Shown here piece after piece: positions 45,316 through 54,174 of a DNA stretch of 64,000 nucleotides (position 1 is the stretch's first letter; each line of letters opens with the position of its first letter). The DNA lies in the NCBI RefSeq assembly GCF_029945535.1, contig NZ_JAQSCU010000018.1, positions 419,324 to 483,323 on the forward strand, written 5' to 3'. Both the position numbers and the translations under genes were made by a program. The notes beneath the pieces are model-generated. The model was given only the letters and a program-made list of their open reading frames with translations, was not told the DNA's origin and did not search any database. This stretch comes from Methylotenera sp. (GTDB lineage: Bacteria; Pseudomonadota; Gammaproteobacteria; Burkholderiales; Methylophilaceae).

Positions 45316-46158
45316 ATGACCACGTTTAGTTTTGTACTGATATTTTTAGTTATTGTCGCCATTATTAAGGGCGTACGCATTGTTCCTCAAGGTGAAGAAT
45401 GGGTCGTAGAGCGCCTTGGTAAATTTGCTGGCGTGCTCAGCCCTGGCTTGCATGTGATTAACCCTATATTCACTAAAGTAAGTTATAAAGTCACTACCAA
45501 AGACATTATTTTAGATGTGCCTGAGCAAGAAGTGATTACACGCGACAACGCTGTGATTCTTGCCAATGCTATCGCATTTATTCGTGTTTCTGACGTAGAG
45601 CGCGCTGTGTACGGCATTGAAAACTTTAGAGAAGCGATGCGCAACATGGTGCAAACCAGCTTGCGTTCCATCATCGGCGGCATGGATCTAAACCAAGCAC
45701 TAACTTCACGTGACCGCATTAAAGCTGAGTTAAAAGAAGCGATTGCCGACGAGGCGCAAGATTGGGGCTTGACTGTTAAATCAGTTGAAATTCAAGACAT
45801 TAAACCTTCACCTAACATGCAAGATGCCATGGAAAGACAAGCCGCCGCAGAACGTGAACGTGTTGCCGTGGTAACTGAAGCTGAAGGTGCGAAACAATCG
45901 CTCATCTTAAATGCCGAAGCGCGTTTGGAAGCCGCTAGAAAAGACGCTGAAGCGCAAATGGTGGCTGCAAAAGCCTCGGCGGAATCAATCAAGTTTATTA
46001 CTGAAGCCGTAAAAGAAAATAACGCATCAGCCATGTTTTTACTGGGTGACCGTTACATTACCGCTTTGCAAAAAATGTCGGCTTCTGAAAACAGCAAGAT
46101 TATTGTAATGCCAGGTGATTTAGTAGGTGCGGTTAAAAGTTTAGTAGGCGGTAAATAG
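45316..46158 (+). CDS. SPFH/stomatin-like protein (QmcA type)
   Basis: 280 aa. N-terminal TM helix (about 2-20), then the SPFH domain (VPQGEEWVVERLGKFAGVLSPGLHVI...) and a helical Ala/Glu-rich C terminus (about 180-235) that drives oligomerisation. Ribosome site TTAGGAAA before ATG. It forms membrane-associated oligomers and cooperates with NfeD and proteases such as FtsH by family knowledge. Confidence 0.93.
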   Translation: MTTFSFVLIFLVIVAIIKGVRIVPQGEEWVVERLGKFAGVLSPGLHVINPIFTKVSYKVTTKDIILDVPEQEVITRDNAVILANAIAFIRVSDVERAVYGIENFREAMRNMVQTSLRSIIGGMDLNQALTSRDRIKAELKEAIADEAQDWGLTVKSVEIQDIKPSPNMQDAMERQAAAERERVAVVTEAEGAKQSLILNAEARLEAARKDAEAQMVAAKASAESIKFITEAVKENNASAMFLLGDRYITALQKMSASENSKIIVMPGDLVGAVKSLVGGK

Positions 46159-46167
46159 TCTCTTTAA

Positions 46168-46209
46168 TTCCCTCCCACTTTAAGGGGGAGGGCTAGGGTG
46201 GGGGTAGAA
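46168..46209 (+). repeat. left arm of 42 bp perfect inverted repeat flanking the DUF559 gene
   Basis: Starts TTCCCTCCCACTTTAAGG and ends GGGTGGGGGTAGAA. It is the exact reverse complement of 46664-46705. Each arm can itself form a GC-rich hairpin (CCCTCCC...GGGGGAGGG). It lies 10 bp past the SPFH stop. Confidence 0.9.
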
Positions 46210-46305
46210 CGATTACGTCAGCATTGATATCTTCACCCCCCTTCATGGGGAAGGGTCTCAAACATTACAACAGTTACTTCATACTAGAGTTAACCGTTAT
46301 TAAAT

Positions 46306-46680
46306 ATGCAAAGACTGCCACAACATACCAAAGAGTTTTCTCGTCAACTTCGTGTAGAGATGACTGATGCTGAAAGCTATTTATGGCAGCGCCTCAGAAT
46401 GAAGCAGTTGGGTGCGAAGTTTAGACGTCAACATCCAGCGGGAAAGTATATTTTAGATTTTGCGTGCATTGATGCCGCATTAGCAATTGAGATTGATGGC
46501 GGTCAACACGCTGAAATACAAACTGAAGATAATTTACGCAGCGAATGGCTTAAGGATAATGGGTGGGAAGTATTGCGATTTTGGAATAATGAGGTGTTGC
46601 AGAATATAGAAGGCGTTTTGGAAGTGATTTTGCAATCGATACTTAATGCTAAAGTTCGAGAGATTCTACCCCCACCCTAG
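46306..46680 (+). CDS. DUF559 endonuclease-domain protein
   Basis: 124 aa. The fold is the very-short-patch-repair/restriction-like DUF559: EFSRQLRVEMTDAESYLWQRLR, KFRRQHPAGKYILDFACIDAALAIEIDGGQH (catalytic D in LDFAC and E/D in IEIDGGQH) and VLRFWNNEVLQNIEGVLEVI. Its final codons (ILPPP, stop) are encoded by the right inverted-repeat arm. A DNA-nicking activity is predicted; biological role unknown. Confidence 0.85.
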   Translation: MQRLPQHTKEFSRQLRVEMTDAESYLWQRLRMKQLGAKFRRQHPAGKYILDFACIDAALAIEIDGGQHAEIQTEDNLRSEWLKDNGWEVLRFWNNEVLQNIEGVLEVILQSILNAKVREILPPP

Positions 46681-46705
46681 CCCTCCCCCTTAAAGTGGGA
46701 GGGAA
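46664..46705 (+). repeat. right arm of 42 bp perfect inverted repeat
   Basis: Exact reverse complement of 46168-46209. It supplies the last five codons and stop of the DUF559 gene and ends 2 bp before the moeB stop on the opposite strand. Confidence 0.9.
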
Positions 46706-46706
46706 T

Positions 46707-47453
46707 CTAAATGCCACACACAATACAAGCTGGGTCTTTACTCAGCTTGATTGTTCGCCACTCCATAGCAAGCGCATCCAGCAACAACAAACGGCCTTGC
46801 AAACTCTCACCAATACCCATCAATAGTTTCAAAGCCTCAGCAGCTTGAATCGTGCCTATCATGCCCACTAGCGGCGCAAAAACTCCATTAGTAGCGCAAC
46901 GTAAATCTGTATCTTCGCCATTATCGGGGAATAAACAGTGGTAGCACGGACTGGTCTCTGAGCGCATATCGTAAACTGTGACTTGCCCCTCAAAACCTAG
47001 CGCAGCGCCTGAAACCAGCGGCTTCTTCAGCTTTACGCAAAGCCTGTTTAGCGTATATCGTGTAGCAAAATTATCACTGCAATCAATCACCACATCCACT
47101 TGCGCCACCAAGGCTGCAAAATTATCTTCAGTTGATTTTTGCTGTATGGTTTTAACCACTACCTCAGGATTAATCTCATAAATACTTTGCTGCGCAGAAA
47201 CGGCCTTATTGATACCCACGCTAGGCGTGGTATGAATAATCTGACGCTGCAAATTAGTCAAATCCACCACATCAAAATCACAAATAGTGAGCGTGCCAAC
47301 ACCACTAGCAGCCAAATACAAAGCCACTGGCGAGCCCAAGCCACCCGCACCTACTACCAACGCATGACTATGCACGAGCTTATCTTGCCCTTCATAACTT
47401 ATTTGCGGTAAAAGTATGTGGCGGCTATAACGTAAAAGTTGGTTATCGTTCAT
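46707..47453 (-). CDS. moeB: ThiF/MoeB-family adenylyltransferase
   Basis: 248 aa. It adenylates the C-terminal Gly-Gly of MoaD (or ThiS). The nucleotide-binding VVGAGGLGSPVALYLAASGVG (about 33-52), DFDVVDLTNLQRQ and DNFATRYTLN are diagnostic, as are paired Cys-x2-Cys zinc ligands (CYHC and C-terminal CIVC). No other molybdopterin or thiamine genes are nearby. It is the last gene of the long pilus run, 5 bp after the pseudopilin gene. Confidence 0.9.
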   Translation of the reverse strand: MNDNQLLRYSRHILLPQISYEGQDKLVHSHALVVGAGGLGSPVALYLAASGVGTLTICDFDVVDLTNLQRQIIHTTPSVGINKAVSAQQSIYEINPEVVVKTIQQKSTEDNFAALVAQVDVVIDCSDNFATRYTLNRLCVKLKKPLVSGAALGFEGQVTVYDMRSETSPCYHCLFPDNGEDTDLRCATNGVFAPLVGMIGTIQAAEALKLLMGIGESLQGRLLLLDALAMEWRTIKLSKDPACIVCGI

Positions 47454-47458
47454 AAGTA

Positions 47459-48232
47459 TTAATGTAACTGGCCGGCTTCAATCATAGCGTTGTAAAGCAC
47501 GTATGGAGAAATCCAAATCATCATATGATCGAACTCATTTCCTGCAACTGCACTAGGCTCATGGCTTACAAATACAGACTCTGAAGATGTCGGTACTTTG
47601 GAATTCGCGCCCTCGTCTGCTCCACCTGACGCTTGAGCGCCTGTAGGACCGAGAGAGTAAATTACAGCAACTGCATTATTAATTAAGTAGTTGCTCTCAA
47701 CGCCACCAGAACAGGCAACTGCAGTTATTCCTGTTGCGCTTTTACATACTCGTAACTCTGGCGTTAAATTAGCAATGCCCACAATATTCATTCCGTCCGT
47801 CAATGAGTTAATTGTAAAGTCAGGTGTTATTGGGTTCGTAGGAACGGTAATAGCGCTGTTTTGTGCAACTGCATACATAATTGGATTATTCCAAGCATCA
47901 ACTGCGAACCCGTTTGCGTCTGTAGGCTGAATACCTAATGTTGCTGCGGGCAAATATCCAAGTTGCATGGTACAAGCGGTAGTTCCGCCAATTGGATCTT
48001 CAAGGCCATTAGCCGTTGCTGGGCAGGGCAAACGCCCTTTAGACTGAGCAAAACCTAACAGTGCTTTTTTAGCTATTTCTAAAATATTTTCAGTTTGTGA
48101 TTGATGCAGCATTTGCCGCTGAGCTTGTATTGGGGCAAGTATTGCACCTAAAACAAAGCCTAGGATAATCAACACTACGGCCATTTCTAATAATGAAAAG
48201 CCGTTCATATATCTATTTAGCTTATAGCTCAT
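47459..48232 (-). CDS. prepilin-type (pseudopilin-like) protein
   Basis: 257 aa. Prepilin peptidase motif G/FSLLEMAVVLIILGFVLG (F at about 13) followed by a hydrophobic helix; the leader is MSYKLNRYMNG. The globular part begins KKALLGFAQSKGRLPCPA, similar to a segment in the upstream gene. It resembles minor pilins of MSHA/type II systems. The ATG overlaps the upstream stop by 4 bp. Confidence 0.85.
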   Translation of the reverse strand: MSYKLNRYMNGFSLLEMAVVLIILGFVLGAILAPIQAQRQMLHQSQTENILEIAKKALLGFAQSKGRLPCPATANGLEDPIGGTTACTMQLGYLPAATLGIQPTDANGFAVDAWNNPIMYAVAQNSAITVPTNPITPDFTINSLTDGMNIVGIANLTPELRVCKSATGITAVACSGGVESNYLINNAVAVIYSLGPTGAQASGGADEGANSKVPTSSESVFVSHEPSAVAGNEFDHMMIWISPYVLYNAMIEAGQLH

Positions 48233-50091
48233 GGAGATACCACATATGTTTGGTCATTATAATTACTTTTTCTTTGCTTAGTATTTGATTCAAATGTTGT
48301 ATCTAAGTTTGTGTTTTCCGTACTATCCAAATACTCTTTAACATCACAGCCTAATTGAGTCTGCGCAGAACCTTTTATAGAAAAAGGTGTACTAACAATT
48401 GGGCTGCCAACTGTCGCTAACATCGCTTGGACTCCCGTCCGGCTCCCTACATTAATATCTGGTGTATTACATAACTGCCCAACAACACAATTACTTGCAA
48501 CACTATAAAAAAGATAATTTTGCCAGGCATTACTAGTAAACCAAGCAGGCAAAGTCGAACCGGTAACAGCAGAGTTAAACACTGCTGGGGTGGTCGTTAC
48601 ATCATAAGCAAAATTTCCGGTTGCTGCACTAGCCGAGCTACAAGTTACAGTATTGCTACCACATCCTGTGCAAACCCCAGACTCCTTATTTACTTTAACG
48701 TGTGAAGGAGCTGCAGAAAACTTAAACACCCCATTAAACACATAATTTCCAGGTAAAGTACCTGCAGTTGCACACCCAGTTGTCGTACATGTAAACCTTC
48801 GACCTGCAGTGCCGTTACAGCGACTCGATCCAGTAGTTATATTACAGTTACAAGTCTTATTGGAATTAGTGAGCGTGCACTGTGTACCTGTGACACTAGT
48901 GAAAGTACCCGTCGTTCTAGTAAAGTCCACACTATCAATTGAAAAAGAATCACAAGTAGAGAAACTTGAACTAGCACTTGTATACGAAACAGCACATGAC
49001 TTTAAGGTTGTTTGCGTTGGTTGCTGTGTAGGTAAGAATCCTGCAAGTTGATTATTTCCTTGATAATGTTCAGTTGCAACTAAGGCTGATGCAAAGGGAT
49101 AATATCCATCATTAAGAATTAGAGGTGTAGATAAATCTGTCGCTTTCTTATAATTCAATAGTTGCGCCTTTGCTTCGGCAGCGGCACGTGAAGACAAAGC
49201 CGCAATTAGCTCATCAATCGTAATGTAAATAAGTTTATCGTTAAAGTAATATGGCTCTACAGTTTGATTTTTATAAGTAGGATCATCTTTAGAAACTAAT
49301 CTCAGATCATCTCCAACAATAAACTCCTGCTTGAGCAGGGGTATTGCTGAGTCATAGTATGTGTAATTTTTATAAGTTTTTCCGCTTGCCATTACGATTT
49401 TATCTAAATATTGATTTGCATCGGCAATTCCACTTGATCGGTCTTGATCGCCCACAGGTGCCCCTGGCGCAATTATTACGGCGGCAACACGATCTGAAAG
49501 TACTTTTCCACTCCTATCCACTACAACAAACCATCCATTAGTCGGTGTATTAACTATGCTTGGATTAATGATTGGTGATGTGCCAGCAGGATCACCATTG
49601 TTTTTATAATCATGCAATAAATTTTGGGACACTTCGTACCAAAGCCTTTCACCACTGCCATCACGGAAATCACCCGCTAAGCCTGATGTAACTGTGTTTT
49701 TAGCATTTACACAATTAGGGTCACTCTTAAATAACGGTAGGCGCCCTATTGTAAAACTGGGAGCGAAGTTTACGTTCGACGCGTAGCAATCACTTGTGTC
49801 ATCATAATTACCGTCGCCATTTCTATCAGGATAAGGCATTAAGCCAGGTGTATTTGGATGACTCACCGCCCAAGCAATCAGCGCAACTTTTGCATCATTT
49901 AATGCCTTATAAGTTTTTTCGTCTTGTCTAGCTCTTGCTGCATCTGCGTTATAAGTTTTTAGCACATAAACTGCCGCGCCTAGCCCTAAAATAAATGCAA
50001 TAAAAATGAGTACAGCACCTTTTTGCTTAACCCACGTTTGATTTATGCAAAGCCGCCTTGATTTTGATGATGAATGGGATTGATATGCCAT
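48229..50091 (-). CDS. large pilus-associated protein with Cys-rich domain
   Basis: 620 aa. N-terminal basic region then a single TM (about 25-43, KGAVLIFIAFILGLGAAVYVL), like PilX/PilY-adjacent minor pilins that keep the helix but lack a canonical FxxxE site. The next segment (AKVALIAWAVSHPNTPGLMPYPDRNGDG) parallels the following pilin-like gene. Residues about 360-500 are unusually rich in Cys, Thr and Ser (many CxxxC-like spacings), suggesting disulfide-stabilised extracellular structure. No catalytic domain recognised. Confidence 0.65.
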   Translation of the reverse strand: MAYQSHSSSKSRRLCINQTWVKQKGAVLIFIAFILGLGAAVYVLKTYNADAARARQDEKTYKALNDAKVALIAWAVSHPNTPGLMPYPDRNGDGNYDDTSDCYASNVNFAPSFTIGRLPLFKSDPNCVNAKNTVTSGLAGDFRDGSGERLWYEVSQNLLHDYKNNGDPAGTSPIINPSIVNTPTNGWFVVVDRSGKVLSDRVAAVIIAPGAPVGDQDRSSGIADANQYLDKIVMASGKTYKNYTYYDSAIPLLKQEFIVGDDLRLVSKDDPTYKNQTVEPYYFNDKLIYITIDELIAALSSRAAAEAKAQLLNYKKATDLSTPLILNDGYYPFASALVATEHYQGNNQLAGFLPTQQPTQTTLKSCAVSYTSASSSFSTCDSFSIDSVDFTRTTGTFTSVTGTQCTLTNSNKTCNCNITTGSSRCNGTAGRRFTCTTTGCATAGTLPGNYVFNGVFKFSAAPSHVKVNKESGVCTGCGSNTVTCSSASAATGNFAYDVTTTPAVFNSAVTGSTLPAWFTSNAWQNYLFYSVASNCVVGQLCNTPDINVGSRTGVQAMLATVGSPIVSTPFSIKGSAQTQLGCDVKEYLDSTENTNLDTTFESNTKQRKSNYNDQTYVVSP

Positions 50092-50103
50092 AGCAATTAA
50101 GTA

Positions 50104-50706
50104 CTACTCAGCGTTGCTGTCTGAAATACTTTTGTTAGATGTATCGCTATCGTCTATCACACCGCTTTGCTCTAAATTCAATCTCTTCGCTTTTTCTACC
50201 ACTTGCATTTCGTAAACTTTATTACTTTCAGGCTCGTACATTTGACCGGCTTTTAGGCGTATTTGTTTACCATTTGCGGGTATTTTTACATCTACGCCTT
50301 CAGTGCTTGCACCTTTATTTGAGAATCCTTTTTGATTAAGTTTGCCAATTTTCACATGGTCTACATTGCTATTCTCTTGCACGGCTTGGCCGTTAATCCA
50401 TAGTGTATTTGCCGCGCCATCATTACGTTTAACATAGCCTTGTAGGGTAATGGGGTCTGGCAGCTCAATTGGTGTAGCTTCTGTTATCACGGCTGATTGC
50501 TGTGCATCGGCTGCGGGAGTGATCTTCAGTTTTTGATTTTGCCTTATCACATTGAGGTTATTGCGCTCATTGGGTTTGCTAAACAATCTACCTAGTTGTT
50601 GATTGTTTTCAGCCGAAGTTTCAGCATACGAGTGCAGCGACCAGAACACAGACAGGCTTATCAATAAGCTTGCGAGTATTTTGTACGATGGCTGGTGAAT
50701 GCGCAT
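50104..50706 (-). CDS. MshK/GspC-like periplasmic pilus protein
   Basis: 200 aa from ATG 50706 (overlapping the upstream stop by one base); a longer frame to 50754 is less likely. Residues 1-27 form a signal peptide (ends HSYA). A central segment (ITLQGYVKRNDGAANTLWINGQAV, given here as about 83-106) matches the inner-to-outer-membrane linker pattern of MshK, PilP and GspB/C proteins. Position after PilO-like protein supports MshK. Assignment is by context and motif, not strong similarity. Confidence 0.6.
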   Translation of the reverse strand: MRIHQPSYKILASLLISLSVFWSLHSYAETSAENNQQLGRLFSKPNERNNLNVIRQNQKLKITPAADAQQSAVITEATPIELPDPITLQGYVKRNDGAANTLWINGQAVQENSNVDHVKIGKLNQKGFSNKGASTEGVDVKIPANGKQIRLKAGQMYEPESNKVYEMQVVEKAKRLNLEQSGVIDDSDTSNKSISDSNAE

Positions 50707-51332
50707 TAAGGTGTCGTCGTTTGAATGGGTGCAGGTTCGCGTAGCGTGAGCCAATCTAACTCACATTTTGCATGCAAGTTAGCAACGAGTTGGTTGCTTA
50801 GCGCGCCGCCTGCATTTAATCGGGTAATTTCACAATCGCGCAGCATAAAGACCTCTTCATTCTTTTTACTTAACGCTTCTGTTAATTGCAGTATATCTTC
50901 CTCATGCAGCATATCAAGGTCTAGCGTCATAATAGATCGATTCAATACAAATCCGCCAAGGTTGCTTACAAAGCTTGGTTTGTAAGGCTCTTGCAAACCT
51001 ATGCTGTATTTAATACTAAATAATTTATTCAGCTGATGCTGTTTGCGTAACTCATCCACCCACTCTAACCTGCGCTCTTCGCCAACCAAGCCTTTGTTAA
51101 TCAGCGCTTGGTATTGCGGTAAATATTCGGTCATTATTTGCTTTTCTATGCCTGATGACTGATAGCGCTGTCGGGCTGAGGTGAGCAGATTTTGCTGTTG
51201 CTGCATGGCTTTTTCTTGTTCACTAGTAAACTTTTGCGCCAATGCAAATAATGCGACCACAGCAATCACCACCACCACTAGCAATGTAATGGTGACTTGC
51301 AGCCTTTGCCAATCTTGCTTTTCTAGTTTCAT
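50706..51332 (-). CDS. PilO/MshJ-like inner-membrane protein
   Basis: 208 aa. One N-terminal TM (about 14-31), coiled coil (about 35-60), then a small alpha/beta domain as in PilO/GspM. Overlaps the upstream gene by 4 bp (ATGA). It would form the inner-membrane alignment complex with the PilM/PilN-like protein. Confidence 0.7.
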   Translation of the reverse strand: MKLEKQDWQRLQVTITLLVVVVIAVVALFALAQKFTSEQEKAMQQQQNLLTSARQRYQSSGIEKQIMTEYLPQYQALINKGLVGEERRLEWVDELRKQHQLNKLFSIKYSIGLQEPYKPSFVSNLGGFVLNRSIMTLDLDMLHEEDILQLTEALSKKNEEVFMLRDCEITRLNAGGALSNQLVANLHAKCELDWLTLREPAPIQTTTP

Positions 51333-52960
51333 GGCGCCTTCACCCCAGCCGCAGCTATACCTACATTTGAAGTGGCTTCAGGCACTTTTAGTATCACTTT
51401 TAGCTTGAATAAAGCAGGTTGTGTTTGTGCGGCTTGCTCATCTGTCGTACTGCCTTGCAGGTTTACAAAAGAACTCACGTTCACCGGCTCTTGTAGTACT
51501 TCTACTGCGGCTACGTTTTGATCAAGATTAAGCTTTTCTACGAACTTGTTCACGCTGTTTAGTGCGCTGCGGTAATCTCCAGTAAACCCAGAGATTTCTG
51601 CCGTCACGTAGGCAAGCTCATATAGCTTTGTGGCATCTGCGGTAAATGCAGCGTTAGTAGGCATATTAGAGGTAGGCACGCTGATGAGTTTATCGTCATC
51701 TTTACTATTCATATCGTTAGTGAGTGCCCAATGCAATCGGTCTAACTGCACTTCTGGCACTTGTTCTAGCGCAGTACTAACAACTTGCATCATGCGCCTT
51801 GGTGATTTTGGATAAAGTGAGATAGTTTTATCTAACTCTACCGCAGCTTTTAAGTCCTCTGCGCCAATGGTAGTCACTGGGAAGTTTTTAGCAGCCTCTT
51901 CATAACGGCGTTGTTGCAATACGGTATCTTGCGTCGCTTCCTTTAGGGCAGATTGATAGTTTAAACCCTGCATCAACATTCCACCTGCGGCAAAAACTCC
52001 CAACACCCCCAGCACCAATGCGGCTAGCTTGATATTCTGTTTTAACTTACTAAAGTCATACTCTTTCGTCAGCGCTTCAGAGGCAAGGTTATCGACCACA
52101 TGACCACTAGCCAACAAATGCATATGCAACAGCTCTGGCATTTGCTCAATCAGTTTTGCGGGTAAGTTAAGGGTTTTTGTGAATTGGCTTAAATTAATAT
52201 CAGAGCATTCAATACCCTGCTCTTGGCTAATGCCTTGACTGATATGTTGCGTAGAGCCATCTAAGCTTGCTAGCACTAAATTCAGCGGTGTTTCACGGGT
52301 AATAAAGCGTTGGCTGATTAAATAGAGTCGCGTTTTTTCTGTCTCTACCAGATAAAAATAACCTAATTGATTTGCCGCGCTTGGTACATTGGGCACAAGC
52401 CGACTCATACGAAGTCGGCCATTATGCAGATAGGTTTGGCGTAATCCTGAAGATAACTTTTCGCATAACAAAATATGCGGTGCCATTAACTTTAACTGCC
52501 TGACTAATACTTGGCTAAGCATAGGCAACAAGTAAATACCCACTAATTGCACTCCAGCCTCTCGAATGAGATTGACCCATGCTTGCAAAAAGTCAGCATT
52601 ATTTAGTGCAACGAATAGATATTTATCGTCTTTGCGTTTGTCAGTCTCACGATTCACAAAGTGCGCGGTACGATAATCTAAGCCGCGATAAAACTGGTTA
52701 AGCTTGCGATTCACCAGCTCTTTTTTTGCTGCACCTGTAGTATGCGGGACACTCTCTAAGCGGTAATCTTCCTCTACTGCGTCTGCCATTAAATATATTG
52801 GAATGCTGATATATTGCTTTAGAAACTCAGCAAATGCTTCATGCCCCGCTTCATCATTATTAAACGCTTGGCTACCTTGTAATTTACCCGCACGCCAAAG
52901 CCCAGCAAGCAAGCTGTTTGATGTGGCGCAGAGAACTAATTTATGAGGGCGGCTATTCAT
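51329..52960 (-). CDS. PilM-PilN/GspL-like (MshI-like) fusion protein
   Basis: 543 aa. The N-terminal approximately 290 residues have the ASKHA-fold pattern of PilM/GspL; a TM helix lies near 320-340 (LAALVLGVLGVFAAGGML), followed by a periplasmic PilN-like ferredoxin fold (about 350-520). GspL and MshI show the same layout. It starts 3 bp after the GspF gene and is coupled to the PilO-like gene. Confidence 0.7.
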   Translation of the reverse strand: MNSRPHKLVLCATSNSLLAGLWRAGKLQGSQAFNNDEAGHEAFAEFLKQYISIPIYLMADAVEEDYRLESVPHTTGAAKKELVNRKLNQFYRGLDYRTAHFVNRETDKRKDDKYLFVALNNADFLQAWVNLIREAGVQLVGIYLLPMLSQVLVRQLKLMAPHILLCEKLSSGLRQTYLHNGRLRMSRLVPNVPSAANQLGYFYLVETEKTRLYLISQRFITRETPLNLVLASLDGSTQHISQGISQEQGIECSDINLSQFTKTLNLPAKLIEQMPELLHMHLLASGHVVDNLASEALTKEYDFSKLKQNIKLAALVLGVLGVFAAGGMLMQGLNYQSALKEATQDTVLQQRRYEEAAKNFPVTTIGAEDLKAAVELDKTISLYPKSPRRMMQVVSTALEQVPEVQLDRLHWALTNDMNSKDDDKLISVPTSNMPTNAAFTADATKLYELAYVTAEISGFTGDYRSALNSVNKFVEKLNLDQNVAAVEVLQEPVNVSSFVNLQGSTTDEQAAQTQPALFKLKVILKVPEATSNVGIAAAGVKAP

Positions 52961-52963
52961 TAT

Positions 52964-54169
52964 TTATATTTTTAGTTTGCTGAATGAATCGTAAACTGGA
53001 CCCAGTACTGAATACATAATAAAGCCGAGAATTAAGCCGAGAAACACGGTGAGTGCTGGCTCTATCATTTTCAGCAGCTTATCCATGGAGTCATTCACAT
53101 CGCGATCATAAAAATAGCTGATGTTGAGTAATGATTTATCTAATGCGCCAGTATTTTCACCTACTTTAATCATGCGCACCACTAGCTGCGGAAACAACCC
53201 TGCATTTCGAAAGCTTTCAGACATAGACTCACCTGAGCTGATTTGCGCATGCACACGACTGAGCGCATCTGCCACCACGCGGTTGCCTACGATTTTCTCA
53301 CAAATTTTAATCGCATCTAAAATTGGAATACCTGTTTGATACATCAAAGCAAAATAGCGTGCGAATCGCGCCATGATGATTTTATTTAAAATTGGCCCTG
53401 TATACGGCAGCTGCAGCTTAATCATATCAAACCGATAACGCGCTATTGGATTGGTTTTAATAATACTCGCCAAGGTAATCACGACCAGCACTGGCAGCCC
53501 AATCATTAACCACCAGTAGTTAACAAAAGCATCTGATAGCGCAATTAAAAACTTAGTGTTCATGGGCAATTCTTGCCCCATATTCTTCAAAAATGATGCC
53601 ATCTGCGGCACTAGGTAACTCATTAAAAAAGCGACTGCGCCAAACACCACAACCGCGACAAAAGCTGGGTAAGCTAATAGTTTTTTGGTTTGCGACATTA
53701 ACTCATCTTGCCAGCGCAAGGTATTGAACAAATTATTAAATACCACTGGCAACTGTCCGGTTTGCTCACCGGCACTCACCAAGCTAACAAACACTTCGGT
53801 AAAAACATTTGGGTACTCAGCCAAGGCTTGTGAAAGCATCTTACCGCCTTCAACTTCTGCACTGATGGCGCCTAGTACCTTTTGAAAATAGGGATTATTA
53901 CTACTTTCTCTTAAATCGGTTAAGCACTCTAGCAGCGGCACTCCTGCGCTACTTAATTGCTCTATTTGAAAACAAAACATGACTAAATCTTGATTACTGA
54001 CCTTGCTGCTATTTAGCAAACTGGTCGATTTTGCCACTGCGCGATAGGTGATTAAATCCAAACCCATGCGTTCAAGACGAATTTCTAAATCTACTTCATT
54101 GAGCGCATCGATCTGCCCCATCGCAGGACGACCTAGTTGATCTATCGCTTTGTAATTAAATGACGGCAT
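52964..54169 (-). CDS. type II secretion/type IV pilus inner-membrane platform protein (GspF/PilC/MshG)
   Basis: 401 aa, two repeated GspF domains with three TM helices. Starts MPSFNYKAIDQLGRPAMGQIDA; signature SSAGVPLLECLTDL and YQTGIPILDAIKICE. It couples the assembly ATPase to pilin incorporation. Five bp gap from the ATPase gene. Confidence 0.93.
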   Translation of the reverse strand: MPSFNYKAIDQLGRPAMGQIDALNEVDLEIRLERMGLDLITYRAVAKSTSLLNSSKVSNQDLVMFCFQIEQLSSAGVPLLECLTDLRESSNNPYFQKVLGAISAEVEGGKMLSQALAEYPNVFTEVFVSLVSAGEQTGQLPVVFNNLFNTLRWQDELMSQTKKLLAYPAFVAVVVFGAVAFLMSYLVPQMASFLKNMGQELPMNTKFLIALSDAFVNYWWLMIGLPVLVVITLASIIKTNPIARYRFDMIKLQLPYTGPILNKIIMARFARYFALMYQTGIPILDAIKICEKIVGNRVVADALSRVHAQISSGESMSESFRNAGLFPQLVVRMIKVGENTGALDKSLLNISYFYDRDVNDSMDKLLKMIEPALTVFLGLILGFIMYSVLGPVYDSFSKLKI

Positions 54170-54174
54170 TAGAC

